IMG/VR virus record: IMGVR_UViG_3300036760_000442
Location: 1-46,186 of that record
Reading direction: 5' to 3' (one strand)
From: a virus
DNA length: 46,186 bases
Shown: positions 31,061 through 39,158 of the stretch, piece by piece
Layout of the letters: each line of letters opens with the position of its first letter
Numbering within the stretch: the first letter of the stretch is position 1
Position numbers and translations under genes: made by a program
Notes under the pieces: generated by a model
The model's database searches: none
Seen by the model: the letters and a program-made list of their open reading frames with translations, nothing else
Told to the model about the DNA's origin: nothing

Positions 31061-31504
31061 TTATCTTATTTCGAACTTGAAGTTGGAGTTCTTCTTTTGC
31101 GGTTTACTTTCCGCATTGGAAACCGACTTCCAATTCTGTGGCTCTAAGGCCTTCACATTTACTTCCTCAGTCTTTATCACATGCCCAATGGCAATGGTTT
31201 GCTGTGACATAATGTTCAGAACGTTTCTCCCACAGTTTCTAACGGGAAGCTCTAGTTCAACTTCCTGCTCGGACCAACTAACTGCCATAAGACCGGGAAA
31301 GAGTTCTCCTGCTTTTACCGCCAGTGCGGGGGCAGTACTAATGTTTAGAACATAACCGAAAGGTACTCTTACCGATAACCCTGTCTGAACCTTCATGATC
31401 TCGGAAGATTGAATGATGATAGGTTTGGCCGCCAAAAAGACTAGCACCCCATCTTCATACAGAAGGGTTTCGGTGTTATCACTACTATGTACTTGTAAAT
31501 CCAT
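31061..31504 (-). CDS. Divergent dUTPase-fold protein, catalytically inactive-looking
   Basis: 147 residues directly upstream of dut. The fold pattern is visible: TGLSVRVPFGYVLNI, APALAVKAGELFPGLMAVSW..., LPVRNCGRNVLNIMSQQTIAIGHVI align with dUTPase motifs 2-4. The catalytic Asp/Tyr of motif 3 (DSDYTGE in dut) is WSEQE here, motif 1 Asp is missing and the glycine-rich motif 5 is absent. ATG at 31504 with AAGGCGG. It probably has a binding or regulatory role, or is degenerating. Alternative: unrelated beta-barrel. Confidence 0.65.
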   Translation of the reverse strand: MDLQVHSSDNTETLLYEDGVLVFLAAKPIIIQSSEIMKVQTGLSVRVPFGYVLNISTAPALAVKAGELFPGLMAVSWSEQEVELELPVRNCGRNVLNIMSQQTIAIGHVIKTEEVNVKALEPQNWKSVSNAESKPQKKNSNFKFEIR

Positions 31505-31565
31505 TAAGACCGCCTTGAGGCTGAGATTGGGGGCAGCCCAATAACAGCCCAAATACTATAGACGC

Positions 31566-31835
31566 TTACCGACGAGTGACGCCAGCCAGCGGCGCATTGC
31601 CCGCAGGCAATACTCCGGATCGGCCAGTACCAACAGTCGCAACTCCAGTGGACGAAGATCGAATCTCCATTCCATTGTAGCCGCCGTTCCAAGGCATGCC
31701 GCCCCTAGATGGCACAGGACCTGCCATATCAGGATTGCGGGTAGTCTCAGGACCAAAACCATTGGCGTTAGTGTCAAAGATCGGATCCAGTGCGTCTAGG
31801 TTGACCACAGTTCCGTCGTGCTTTAGTACACCCAT
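31566..31835 (-). CDS. Small disordered protein, 89 residues
   Basis: Gly/Asn/Pro-rich, little hydrophobic core: FDTNANGFGPETTRNPDMAG, then GGMPWNGGYNGME. SD GGAGGG before the ATG. The end LPAGNAPLAGVTRR resembles that of the gene at 16507. Possibly a virion or scaffold-like disordered protein. Confidence 0.62.
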   Translation of the reverse strand: MGVLKHDGTVVNLDALDPIFDTNANGFGPETTRNPDMAGPVPSRGGMPWNGGYNGMEIRSSSTGVATVGTGRSGVLPAGNAPLAGVTRR

Positions 31836-31874
31836 TGGATGTTCCCTCCGTTCTTGTGTTTCTTTCTTTCTTTT

Positions 31875-31982
31875 TTATCCTATCTTGGGCTTTTTCGGCT
31901 TAACGCCGATGGGTAGGGCATTGAAGTCCCTAACGGGTCTCCATTCCAAATACCCAGGAGGGAGGCCCCAAGACAGACTCAT
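31875..31982 (-). CDS. Short ORF next to the promoter, 35 residues
   Basis: Sequence MSLSWGLPPGYLEWRPVRD then FNALPIGVKPKKPKIG. The make-up is clearly protein-like (three Trp/Tyr turns, Lys/Pro tail). ATG lies about 11 nt after the predicted transcription start, with no clear SD. It may be a near-leaderless leader peptide. Confidence 0.5.
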   Translation of the reverse strand: MSLSWGLPPGYLEWRPVRDFNALPIGVKPKKPKIG

Positions 31983-31999
31983 GAGTCCATCAATGCCAA

Positions 32000-32028
32000 A
32001 TAATACGATAATCTCTACCCGTTGTCAA
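32000..32028 (-). promoter_or_regulatory. Strong sigma-70 promoter
   Basis: -35 TTGACA (32028-32023, 6/6), 17-bp spacer, -10 TATTAT (32005-32000, 5/6), between the cold-shock gene and the small-gene/dUTPase block. Start near 31993. Confidence 0.87.
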
Positions 32029-32060
32029 CAAGCTCCAAGAAATTCCCTTCCTTGTGTTTC

Positions 32061-32288
32061 CTATGCGCCCTGTCGGGACACATTATCTGCCTGGGGTTTC
32101 GTATCCGGTCCCCAGATGAGCTCAAAAGTAACCGCCTCACCTGCTTCAAGTTTCTTGAAACCCTCCATCTGAATCTTGCTGTAGTGAACAAAGACGTCTC
32201 GAGTTAGACCCGCGTCGTCTGTTACTTCTGGGGAAACGATGAATCCGTACCCCTTCTTAGCATCAAACCATTTTACGATACCTTCCAT
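32061..32288 (-). CDS. Cold-shock domain protein
   Basis: 75 residues, with CSD signature: GIVKWFDAKKGYGFI (RNP1) and VFVHYSKIQ (RNP2). Small single-stranded RNA/DNA-binding protein, an RNA chaperone. The insert VSPEVTDDAGLTRD between RNP1 and RNP2 is slightly longer than in CspA. The gene is preceded by a short AT-rich hairpin (7 bp, ACATTCT/AGAGTGT) in the 44-bp gap. Confidence 0.92.
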   Translation of the reverse strand: MEGIVKWFDAKKGYGFIVSPEVTDDAGLTRDVFVHYSKIQMEGFKKLEAGEAVTFELIWGPDTKPQADNVSRQGA

Positions 32289-32332
32289 GATTAAGTCTCT
32301 AATGCCAACACTCTTAGTAAGAATGTCGTACG

Positions 32333-33103
32333 TTAGCCTCCAATTGTAAGTATTTCTGGTTGCCCAGTGGTGACCAGCACCATGTGCTCGATATGTGTTG
32401 CCCTGGACTGATCCAGGGTCACTATCGTCCAGCCGTCGGGGAGGACCCCTAGTCCGGCCTTGGTTTTCTTTAGCATGGGCTCTAGACAGAAAACCATTCC
32501 TGGTTCAAGATCGATGCCGGTTTTAGGTCGTCCGAAATTGGGAACTTGAGGTTCTTCATGCATCTTTGTACCGATGGCATGACCACAGAACTGATAGACG
32601 TTATGATAGGGGCTTTTCCCTATAGAGTTCTGAATAGCATTACAAACATCACCTAACTTGTTCCCCACTACACAGGCGTCAATGCCCGCCTGAAGTCCCC
32701 CCTCGCTGGCTTTGATTATGGCAGTATCTTCTTCTGTTATTGTGCCGATTCCAAAAAGACGGGCTGCATCTGCAAACCACCCGTCCAGATCCAAACCGCA
32801 ATCTATCGTGATTATGTCCCCCTCCCGAATGATGTCCGTTTCAGACGGTATACCATGTACTAGAACCTGATTGCGGGAAAAACAAATGGACGCCGGGAAA
32901 GGCGTTCTAGCCGCACCCTGAGAGTAATTTTTGAAGGCGGGAATAGCACCCCCATCCCTAATAAATTCCTCCGCCAGACGATCTAGGGCAGCCCCAGATC
33001 GTCCCGGCTGCGCAGCCTTGACTAAAGTGTCCAAGCACTGAGAAAGTAGCTTGGCGGAAGCCCTGAGCTTCTCCACCTGCTCTTCAGTTTTGACTACTGG
33101 CAT
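32333..33103 (-). CDS. map: Methionine aminopeptidase
   Basis: 256 residues, type I MAP. Visible: YSQGAARTPFPASICFSRNQVLVHGIP, and metal ligands Asp in ITIDCGLDLDGWFADAA (two), His in FCGHAIG, Glu in FCLEPM and Glu in HIEHMV. It removes the N-terminal Met after deformylation. Coupled to the preceding transglycosylase (TAATG). A phage copy would supply or alter N-terminal processing late in infection. Confidence 0.93.
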   Translation of the reverse strand: MPVVKTEEQVEKLRASAKLLSQCLDTLVKAAQPGRSGAALDRLAEEFIRDGGAIPAFKNYSQGAARTPFPASICFSRNQVLVHGIPSETDIIREGDIITIDCGLDLDGWFADAARLFGIGTITEEDTAIIKASEGGLQAGIDACVVGNKLGDVCNAIQNSIGKSPYHNVYQFCGHAIGTKMHEEPQVPNFGRPKTGIDLEPGMVFCLEPMLKKTKAGLGVLPDGWTIVTLDQSRATHIEHMVLVTTGQPEILTIGG

Positions 33104-33858
33104 TAAAACTCCCCGTGAAAGATTAGGGTGAGCTCCGTCAACCCGTCCCGAGTATTGATGAGGATATCAATATCCTTATCCTCATCAGCAAGTAGCTTTA
33201 GGGCTTCAATCAAAGCCTTATAGCGAACATCAATGCTCTTGGTGCGATTATCAAATGGATTGGAATTAGATAGAACCGGGAGAACTTCTGCAGGTTTCGC
33301 AACAGGCTTTTTTTCCGCCTCGATAAAATCGTGCCAAGCCACAAACCACAGGAATACTTCAGGTGCGTACTTATCACCCTGGGAACGATACTGAGGAGAA
33401 AGCTGCTTGATAGCGGCAATTGCCTGGGCATGCCCCCCGTACTGAATAACCAATGCTGCGGCTTTTCCTCCGGTATTGTAAAAAGTAAGGCAAGCTTCCA
33501 ATCGAAGCTTCTTGTCTTCAACTTGCGGATACTTTCGGTAGTAAAGCCACCAAAGAGTAGCACATATTGCCTTAATACCCATGTTCTCATCGTCTGCGTC
33601 TTGCTTGGTGAAGTTCTTCAGGTCCGCAGCCTTCGGAGTCATTGCAGCAATGTTCTGAACCTGCTTAGCCCCGATACCAGTGAACTGCCCGTATCCCGTC
33701 GCCCCAGTTGGGCTAACTGCGTTTGCTACAAAGCGAGACTCTTGGGTAATGACAGCGCGCACCAAGTTAGGATCAATTTCGAAAAGCTTAGCGTACTCCT
33801 CAATGTAAGGTCGTACGTCTCGTTCCTTCCTTTTCAGATCCTCGCTTAGGGCGACCAT
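33103..33858 (-). CDS. Lytic transglycosylase (SLT-type) cell-wall enzyme
   Basis: 251 residues. Residues 18-90: FEIDPNLVRAVITQESRFVANAVSPTGATGYGQFTGI..., with the catalytic Glu in QESRF and the AVSPTGATGYGQ motif of SLT/goose-lysozyme-like lytic transglycosylases. It cuts the glycan chain of peptidoglycan. It could be the endolysin or a tail-associated lysin. It is not next to a clear holin. The C-terminal third has no match. Confidence 0.9.
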   Translation of the reverse strand: MVALSEDLKRKERDVRPYIEEYAKLFEIDPNLVRAVITQESRFVANAVSPTGATGYGQFTGIGAKQVQNIAAMTPKAADLKNFTKQDADDENMGIKAICATLWWLYYRKYPQVEDKKLRLEACLTFYNTGGKAAALVIQYGGHAQAIAAIKQLSPQYRSQGDKYAPEVFLWFVAWHDFIEAEKKPVAKPAEVLPVLSNSNPFDNRTKSIDVRYKALIEALKLLADEDKDIDILINTRDGLTELTLIFHGEF

Positions 33859-34910
33859 TATGCTCTCCTGGGGTTACTCTCAAGTCCGTAGGAAGGGGTG
33901 ACCTTCATGAATTCCGCTTTGCGCTGGAGTTCCTTAATGCTTCGAGCCCCGCCGTAGGTTAATCCGCTGCGTAGTCCGCCAAGCAAATCGTCGATCAGCG
34001 CCTGTGCGGATCCGGAAACAGGAGCCCAGAAGTCAGTACCTTCGGCAACGGTCTTCTCTTTCAGTCCGCCATAGTACTCATTCTGGAAATCCTCGCTGGC
34101 TTGGCCTCGATACTTCGCGACCATCTGTGAATACGGAGCCCCGTTGATTTGCTTACCTGCAACAGGAGTCCAAGTTTGTTCTTGTTTCTCAGCGGCACTT
34201 TCGGTAGTAAGAGCAAAGAGCTTGCCCACCATTACTGAGGAAGCGCCAGCAGCCAAGGCAAGAACTAGGTCCCGGCTGTTTCTAATCCCACCATCCGCGA
34301 TAATGGGAACTCGAAGCTTCTGGGCTACCTTCGCACATTCATAAATCGCAGTGAATTGAGGAACTCCAAAACCGGTTACGATACGAGTAGTACAAGCGGC
34401 CCCAGGACCAACCCCAACCTTTACGGCATCTACTCCGGCATTAACCAGGTCCTGATACGCCATCGGGGTACAAATGTTCCCTGCGACTATCTGAATAGTC
34501 TGTCCGTATCGCTTCTTGATAGTAGAGATTAACTTGAACATTTTATCTGAATGACCGTGCGCCACATCTATAACTACCCCAACAGGAAGCTTATCCAGAA
34601 GAACGAATAGAGCGGGATCGTCTTTGATTCCGCAGGATACAAACACATTACGCTTGAACTTTTCTACCCAAGACATTTGAGTCTCGAGAGGGGCGAAGCG
34701 ATGGAAGATAGGAAACCCGCCGTTGCGCAGGATGACCTCTGCTAAATCCTCTCCTATAACCGTATCCATGTTAGCGGGAATAAGAGGCATGTTCATGCGT
34801 ATGTCTTTTGTGATCCAGGTCGAAAGATCTGGTTCGGTTCTGCTGGGAACGTTGTTGTATTGTGGAACTAAACAGACGTCATCGTACGTCAGCCCGGTCT
34901 GAAAACTCAT
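33858..34910 (-). CDS. GMP reductase/IMP dehydrogenase family enzyme
   Basis: 350 residues. The TIM-barrel family motifs are clear: [50 protein letters not shown] (catalytic Cys), [12 protein letters not shown]. There is no CBS domain. The C-terminal flap (YYGG...[15 protein letters not shown]) and [22 protein letters not shown] look closer to GMP reductase than to IMPDH (no Arg-Tyr in the flap). GMP reductase returns GMP to IMP. ATG at 34910 with AAAGGA is chosen over the upstream TTG. Confidence 0.86.
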   Translation of the reverse strand: MSFQTGLTYDDVCLVPQYNNVPSRTEPDLSTWITKDIRMNMPLIPANMDTVIGEDLAEVILRNGGFPIFHRFAPLETQMSWVEKFKRNVFVSCGIKDDPALFVLLDKLPVGVVIDVAHGHSDKMFKLISTIKKRYGQTIQIVAGNICTPMAYQDLVNAGVDAVKVGVGPGAACTTRIVTGFGVPQFTAIYECAKVAQKLRVPIIADGGIRNSRDLVLALAAGASSVMVGKLFALTTESAAEKQEQTWTPVAGKQINGAPYSQMVAKYRGQASEDFQNEYYGGLKEKTVAEGTDFWAPVSGSAQALIDDLLGGLRSGLTYGGARSIKELQRKAEFMKVTPSYGLESNPRRA

Positions 34911-34915
34911 TGAGT

Positions 34916-36127
34916 TCAATCCTTTCCTGAGGTCATAGTACCAATCTTAAGCTTGCCTTCAAGAGCCTTGGTTATTGTTCTTCGAACAGTTCCATTATCC
35001 AACTTCTCCATAACGCTGAGATGTGCGTCGAAGGGATCCGAATAGATTTGATTCTTCCAACCATCCCACATAACATCGGTAGACGAGCTAACCTTCTCTG
35101 CGCTCCCTGCATAGCCAAAGGTCTCAGCCGCTTTTGCGCACGCGATTCGCGTGTTCGTTAGTCCCTTTTCTACAAAGTTCTCCAAAGAACTCTTCAGAGC
35201 TTTCTGCATCTTCGGAAGTCTTTCAAGATCCGTGGCGGTGCTGAGGGTTAGGAAGAAGTTATTCTGAATGCCGATCTCGACGTCCGCATACACTCCATAA
35301 CAAAGACCTCGCTTTTCTCTAAGCTCCGTAAATAGGTACTGCTCCAGGCAGGTAAGTCCTAAGGAAAGTGCGATTCGATGTCGAAGGTTTCGGGAGAAAG
35401 GGATCGGCTTAACCGCAGTGATGAGCGCTTGCTCTACAGGTCTAACCATTTTTACCGGCGCGGAATTGAAACCAAAGCTTACTTTGTTTATTGGGGCAGG
35501 TGTGTTCTTTCGGATCTTATCGTGGCGCTCCACTGTTCGTAGGACTTGGGTCTCCGATAAATCTCCTGCAATGACAAACACCACGTTGTTGCCACAGTAG
35601 TGCTGCTCGTAGAACTTCTTTAGATCGTCTACGGAAGCTTTCTGAATGTTCTCGATGTCTCCAAGAATGGGGTGATAGTTCTCGCCGAACGCATCTGAGT
35701 AGGTGGCTTCCTGCAGCTGTTCTGCATGATTATCTTGGGTCCTCTGGATCTCAGAGATAATAGCACCCTTTTCAATGTCTTCCCAACGATCCTTTGGAAA
35801 GTTAGCATTGTAGAACATATCCGCCAGAATTTCGTAGCTTTCTTGCCAGTTCTTCTTGAGAGCCGTATTCACATAGGCGGTGTGATCGTAGTCTGTAAAA
35901 GCGTTGTAGTAAGCTCCAAGTTTATCCCAAGCAATCTTGATCTCGACGGAGTTTCTTGTGTTAGTACCACAGAAGAGAGCATGCTCCAGGGCGTGGCATA
36001 GTCCGTATTCGCTGGGAATCAACTCATTAACGGATCCGCAAAGAACATAGTAGCGCATCTCTACGAGAGCGGAGTCCATGTGTCTAAAAAGAACAGGTAA
36101 TCCTTTCTTCGTGTAAAGTAGCTTCAT
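34916..36127 (-). CDS. M16 family (insulinase/pitrilysin-like) zinc metalloprotease
   Basis: 403 residues. The inverted zinc motif HxxEH is present: GLCHALEHALFCGT (residues 43-56), with ISEIQRTQDN further on carrying the third ligand Glu. Family length (about 400 for one half) and HYCGNNVVFVIAGDL fit M16B peptidases, which clear peptides in periplasm, mitochondria or cytoplasm. No signal peptide, so cytoplasmic unless carried in the virion. Very rare in phages. SD AGGAG. Confidence 0.9.
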   Translation of the reverse strand: MKLLYTKKGLPVLFRHMDSALVEMRYYVLCGSVNELIPSEYGLCHALEHALFCGTNTRNSVEIKIAWDKLGAYYNAFTDYDHTAYVNTALKKNWQESYEILADMFYNANFPKDRWEDIEKGAIISEIQRTQDNHAEQLQEATYSDAFGENYHPILGDIENIQKASVDDLKKFYEQHYCGNNVVFVIAGDLSETQVLRTVERHDKIRKNTPAPINKVSFGFNSAPVKMVRPVEQALITAVKPIPFSRNLRHRIALSLGLTCLEQYLFTELREKRGLCYGVYADVEIGIQNNFFLTLSTATDLERLPKMQKALKSSLENFVEKGLTNTRIACAKAAETFGYAGSAEKVSSSTDVMWDGWKNQIYSDPFDAHLSVMEKLDNGTVRRTITKALEGKLKIGTMTSGKD

Positions 36128-36171
36128 AATGCTCCTGGTCTGAAGAAACCTAACGTCTCTTAAGGGAATGA

Positions 36172-36414
36172 CTACTTCTTATCGCTATCCACCGTGATGT
36201 TGATTCCACCACCGCTTCCGCCCGCACCCGGACGGGGCTTTCTCTTAGCCTTGATAGCTGCAAAGCGATCTTCCTTGATCTTTTCCTTCTCCGCTTGACC
36301 CGCCTTGAAATCCGACAGCTGCTGCTTGCGATCGTCAGCACTCTGGGGAAGGTGTCGGGTAGAAACCGTATCCTTATTCGTAGGCTTCATCACATTGATT
36401 TTCTTATTAGCCAT
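36172..36414 (-). CDS. Small charged protein, 80 residues
   Basis: MANKKINVMKPTNKDTVSTR... then a Lys/Glu helix (AEKEKIKEDRFAAIKAKRK) and a Gly-rich tail. GGGAGA SD. Overlaps the cupin stop by 8 nt. Probably a nucleic-acid-associated or scaffolding small protein. No family assigned. Confidence 0.63.
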   Translation of the reverse strand: MANKKINVMKPTNKDTVSTRHLPQSADDRKQQLSDFKAGQAEKEKIKEDRFAAIKAKRKPRPGAGGSGGGINITVDSDKK

Positions 36415-36772
36415 TTTTTACTCTCCCGTATTTATCCGATAGGCGCGTTATGTCTTCCTCATCGAAGGTGCCAAAGGCTACCTCAAGAAGGCGGGACTGG
36501 TGATAGTGTCGATTGGTCGCAGTGTGAACGGAGCCCCTGGGAATCCAGAGTTCTCCGCCCAGTCCCAATCCAATCGTCTCCCCATCAAGTTCTGCTACGA
36601 TACTACCATCAAGGGCAATCCAGAGCTCATCTCTGTTCTTATGTTTTTGAACGGACAGGGATTGCCCTGGGTTTAAAGCAATGATCTTTACGGTCACTGG
36701 TTCGTTTAAGCAATAGCGCTTAAAGTTTCCCCAAGGACGATAATCTACAACCGTTTCTTTTTGACGCCGCAT
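36407..36772 (-). CDS. Cupin, mannose-6-phosphate isomerase type II domain
   Basis: 121 residues matching the ManC-type cupin: YRPWGNFKRY, PGQSLSVQKHKNRDELWIAL (His ligands), IPRGSVHTATNR, and LLEVAFGTFDEEDITRLSDKYGR. In bacteria this domain is the C-terminal part of mannose-1-phosphate guanylyltransferase. Here it stands alone. It may modify sugar nucleotides or bind a small molecule. Substrate not visible. Confidence 0.85.
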   Translation of the reverse strand: MRRQKETVVDYRPWGNFKRYCLNEPVTVKIIALNPGQSLSVQKHKNRDELWIALDGSIVAELDGETIGLGLGGELWIPRGSVHTATNRHYHQSRLLEVAFGTFDEEDITRLSDKYGRVKNG

Positions 36773-36781
36773 AAAAACACC

Positions 36782-36892
36782 TTATGCCATAGAGGTGGCA
36801 TGTCTACGTCTAAATCTGTGATTCAAACTAGTGATAGTTTGACCTACATACTTTTTTCCACTAATTGTATTTTCTATCGCGTAGATGAACAT
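36782..36892 (-). pseudogene. GIY-YIG endonuclease remnant, 36 residues
   Basis: MFIYAIENTISGKKYVGQTI... then LNHRFRRRH is the N-terminal part of a GIY-YIG nuclease (Y-A-I-x-N...KKYVGQT). It stops after 36 residues, well short of a functional enzyme, where the cupin begins. The ATG overlaps the upstream stop (TGATG). A remnant of a homing endonuclease. Confidence 0.72.
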
Positions 36893-38220
36893 CAGCGCAT
36901 GGTCGCTGCCAAAACCAGCCCATTGGCCACGCTATGCAGAGGATCGCTTGCGTGCCGAACTCCAGAAATTCTAACTGGCATCTCTACTGCCGCCAGCGCC
37001 TGTTCAAACTTCTGAAGGAAACCCTTGGGAAGGGAAGTTCCACCCGCGACCACAAAAGGTATTGGATCTTTGAACTTCGGAAGAGAAGGGGACCTAGACA
37101 AATCATAAGCGATTTGTTGTAAAGTGTAAACCAGAAGATTACCATAATACACGGAAATAGCAGCATGGATCTGATTTCCTGGCTCGGGATGCATCAAATC
37201 GATCTCCGAAGATTCCTTTTCTTGCTGGATAATGCTGTTGGTCATGTTGGTTGCGATAGCTGCTTGCTGGTCTATCCAATCCCCAGACTTGGAAGTGCTA
37301 AAGGTAACCACCGGATCACCAGAAGAAAGAACAGCCACGTTCATCATTCCCGCGCCGGCGCTCAGGACAACACCCGTTAAACCTTCGTCCAGGAGTTCGG
37401 AATAGGCGAGCGCTTCCGCTTCATTCATGGCGTGCGCATCAAAACCCAGTCCCTTCAGGAAGGAAGACAGCATATCCTGATGGAACAGCTGATCAAAGTC
37501 CGCATCAATTGGTTTGGCGGGAACAGAAAAGACCAACCGCTCATTTTCTACGGCAGGGCTTCCAACGATACGAGACAGAAGCTCTTTCAGAATTGGGAAG
37601 GCTTCTTTTTCACTAGGAGACAGAACACCTCGGTGCATAGGTCTGCGAGTATTCACGTGTCTTTCGTTTGCCATTAAGAAAGCATCCTCGCCCAGGACAT
37701 AAAACTTATCGTTCTTCTCGAGGTACGGAGCCTTGCGGTCATCCAGTCCCTTCTGAATGAACTTTTTGTTGATCGAGCTCTTGGGTTCCAGTTCTAGGAA
37801 GCAATCACGCATCTTCTTGAAGCGGATCTTTCCGTCTTTACCAAATCTTCCGGCAACCAAAAAAGAGGTACCAACGTCCAGACCTACTCCTTTGGGAATG
37901 TCAGCATCCGCCATAACAAACTCCTTCTTTTCAAAATGCTTACTGAGGTGTTCTTGTTTCTTTAAGTCCGGAGGAAGTAGGGTTTTCTTACTCGCCTCTT
38001 CCTCCACTACTTGAATAGGTTCTGTCTTTTCCTTGGGGATGGGAAGAGTTTTCGCTTCTCCCTTCCTTCGTGCTCTTATCTGTCTTCGATCATCTTGGGA
38101 GAACCCTGTATGTCCAGGATGTTCTCTTAACTTCTGTGCGTCAATAACACGAATACCGTCCGGGTCAGATGAGACTATGCCCTTCTCATGAAGATCTCGC
38201 AAGGTTTTCGCATCAACCAT
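36892..38220 (-). CDS. Actin/Hsp70-fold ATPase (ParM/MreB-like)
   Basis: 442 residues. The core from about residue 103 shows actin-superfamily motifs: phosphate-1 GVGLDVGTSFLVAG (about 111-124), phosphate-2 GVVLSAGAGMMNVAVL, adenosine motif PFVVAGGTSLPKGF. The N-terminal 102 residues are charged and unrelated, and a second start with strong SD precedes residue 103. The long form starts at 38220 (TAATG coupled, AAAGG SD). Phage actins move plasmid-like genomes or position them. The role here is unknown. Confidence 0.86.
   Translation of the reverse strand: MVDAKTLRDLHEKGIVSSDPDGIRVIDAQKLREHPGHTGFSQDDRRQIRARRKGEAKTLPIPKEKTEPIQVVEEEASKKTLLPPDLKKQEHLSKHFEKKEFVMADADIPKGVGLDVGTSFLVAGRFGKDGKIRFKKMRDCFLELEPKSSINKKFIQKGLDDRKAPYLEKNDKFYVLGEDAFLMANERHVNTRRPMHRGVLSPSEKEAFPILKELLSRIVGSPAVENERLVFSVPAKPIDADFDQLFHQDMLSSFLKGLGFDAHAMNEAEALAYSELLDEGLTGVVLSAGAGMMNVAVLSSGDPVVTFSTSKSGDWIDQQAAIATNMTNSIIQQEKESSEIDLMHPEPGNQIHAAISVYYGNLLVYTLQQIAYDLSRSPSLPKFKDPIPFVVAGGTSLPKGFLQKFEQALAAVEMPVRISGVRHASDPLHSVANGLVLAATMR
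37912..37926 (-). promoter_or_regulatory. Internal ribosome-binding site in the actin-like gene
   Basis: AAGGAG (37926-37921), 6 nt, then in-frame ATG (37914-37912) just before the ATPase core MADADIPKGVGLDVG. The site is stronger than that of the annotated start. It predicts a 340-residue core protein beside the 442-residue full form. Confidence 0.7.
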
Positions 38221-38690
38221 TAGCTGTTGCCTTTCAGTTTCCTCAGCTTCTCCAGCTTATCACCGGAGTCCTCTGTGCTTTCCTGATCCTGACCAAGGCT
38301 ATCACCGTGGCTTACCTCTACACTCTCATCTACCTGCACGAACTCGGTTAGAGAAACATACTTCATCTTTGGACGAGAAGGATCTTCGGAGGAGGCGGGG
38401 GCGCCTGTGTAAGCTCCCGCAGGAAGATTCTTGAAAGCTTCTGCTACCGCCCCCTTGATGGCGTCTGTCAGCGCATTAGTATTAATCGCGGGGGCTTCCT
38501 TTGGTTCTGTGTTCTGCGCAAGGGCTTTCTGAAGCTCTAGAGCAAGTTTCAGAGTTTCCAGTTGGCGGGTATCTGCCTCGTGGAGTCTTCCTTGCTGAAC
38601 CATGGTCAGAATCTCAAGCATGTCCTGTTGTCGTGCTTTTTGTTCTTGAGCTAACTTGGTTCTTCGTATCTGATCATTAACTCCGGGCAT
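38220..38690 (-). CDS. Hypothetical helical protein, 156 residues
   Basis: ATG at 38690 with GAGGA, just past the stop of the membrane gene. Helical front (IRRTKLAQEQKARQQDMLEI), then a linker and an acidic Ser/Asp/Glu tail (VDESVEVSHGDSLGQDQEST). The next gene (actin-like) overlaps it (TAATG), so the two are co-translated and may interact. No family assigned. Confidence 0.65.
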   Translation of the reverse strand: MPGVNDQIRRTKLAQEQKARQQDMLEILTMVQQGRLHEADTRQLETLKLALELQKALAQNTEPKEAPAINTNALTDAIKGAVAEAFKNLPAGAYTGAPASSEDPSRPKMKYVSLTEFVQVDESVEVSHGDSLGQDQESTEDSGDKLEKLRKLKGNS

Positions 38691-38694
38691 TTCT

Positions 38695-39144
38695 TTATTC
38701 CTCGTCCAAAATTTCACGCATTCTTTGATCCAGCCCAGTATCGTCTGCCACTGTCTCGGTTGGCGCATTTGCATTGGTTAGAACCTCAACTTGTTTCTTT
38801 AGATCTTCCTTCTCAACGTGGATCTCTTCCATCTTCTTGTTCCACTTCTTGTCTCCGATAAAGAGGTCGTAGGATTTACTGGCAGAGAGCCAAGTAGCGA
38901 AGGATACGACGATAAGATCAATGGTGTGTCGAATCTTCACAACAAGTGTTGCATTAAGCATAGTCATGATGTCCGCTTCAGCGGCGTGGTAAAATTGCCA
39001 TCCAAAACAGACCAGAAAAGAAACGAGTAGCGAAATAACATCAGACTTCCTGTTGAAGTTGAAACTCTTCTTTAGGAACTGCGTTATCGCTATGATTATT
39101 GGCACCGCTGCGGCATTGCCTAATAGAGAGATGTCCGGATCCAT
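38695..39144 (-). CDS. Holin-like membrane protein, 149 residues
   Basis: Three likely transmembrane stretches: AAAVPIIIAITQFLKK, DVISLLVSFLVCFGWQFY, TIDLIVVSFATWLSASK, then a charged coiled coil (EEIHVEKEDLKKQVEVL). Size, helix count and charged tail match holins. SD GGAGG. The lytic transglycosylase lies some 5 kb away, so lysis genes may be dispersed. Confidence 0.65.
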   Translation of the reverse strand: MDPDISLLGNAAAVPIIIAITQFLKKSFNFNRKSDVISLLVSFLVCFGWQFYHAAEADIMTMLNATLVVKIRHTIDLIVVSFATWLSASKSYDLFIGDKKWNKKMEEIHVEKEDLKKQVEVLTNANAPTETVADDTGLDQRMREILDEE

Positions 39145-39158
39145 TTGGCCCGTACCTC

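Noticed and set aside
32289-32332. Terminator in the gap between map and the cold-shock gene
   Set aside because: The 7-bp hairpin is AT-rich and has no T-run.
19930-34910. Z-genome (2-aminoadenine) system from the MazG-like and GMP reductase-like genes
   Set aside because: No PurZ or DatZ gene is seen in the window, and MazG/GMP reductase have other uses. Not claimed.
34910-34919. TTG start of the GMP reductase-like gene
   Set aside because: The SD abuts the TTG, while the ATG 9 nt on has the right spacing.
36150-36341. 63-codon minus-strand ORF
   Set aside because: Overlaps the 80-residue gene in another frame, is Arg/Ser-biased and lacks an SD.
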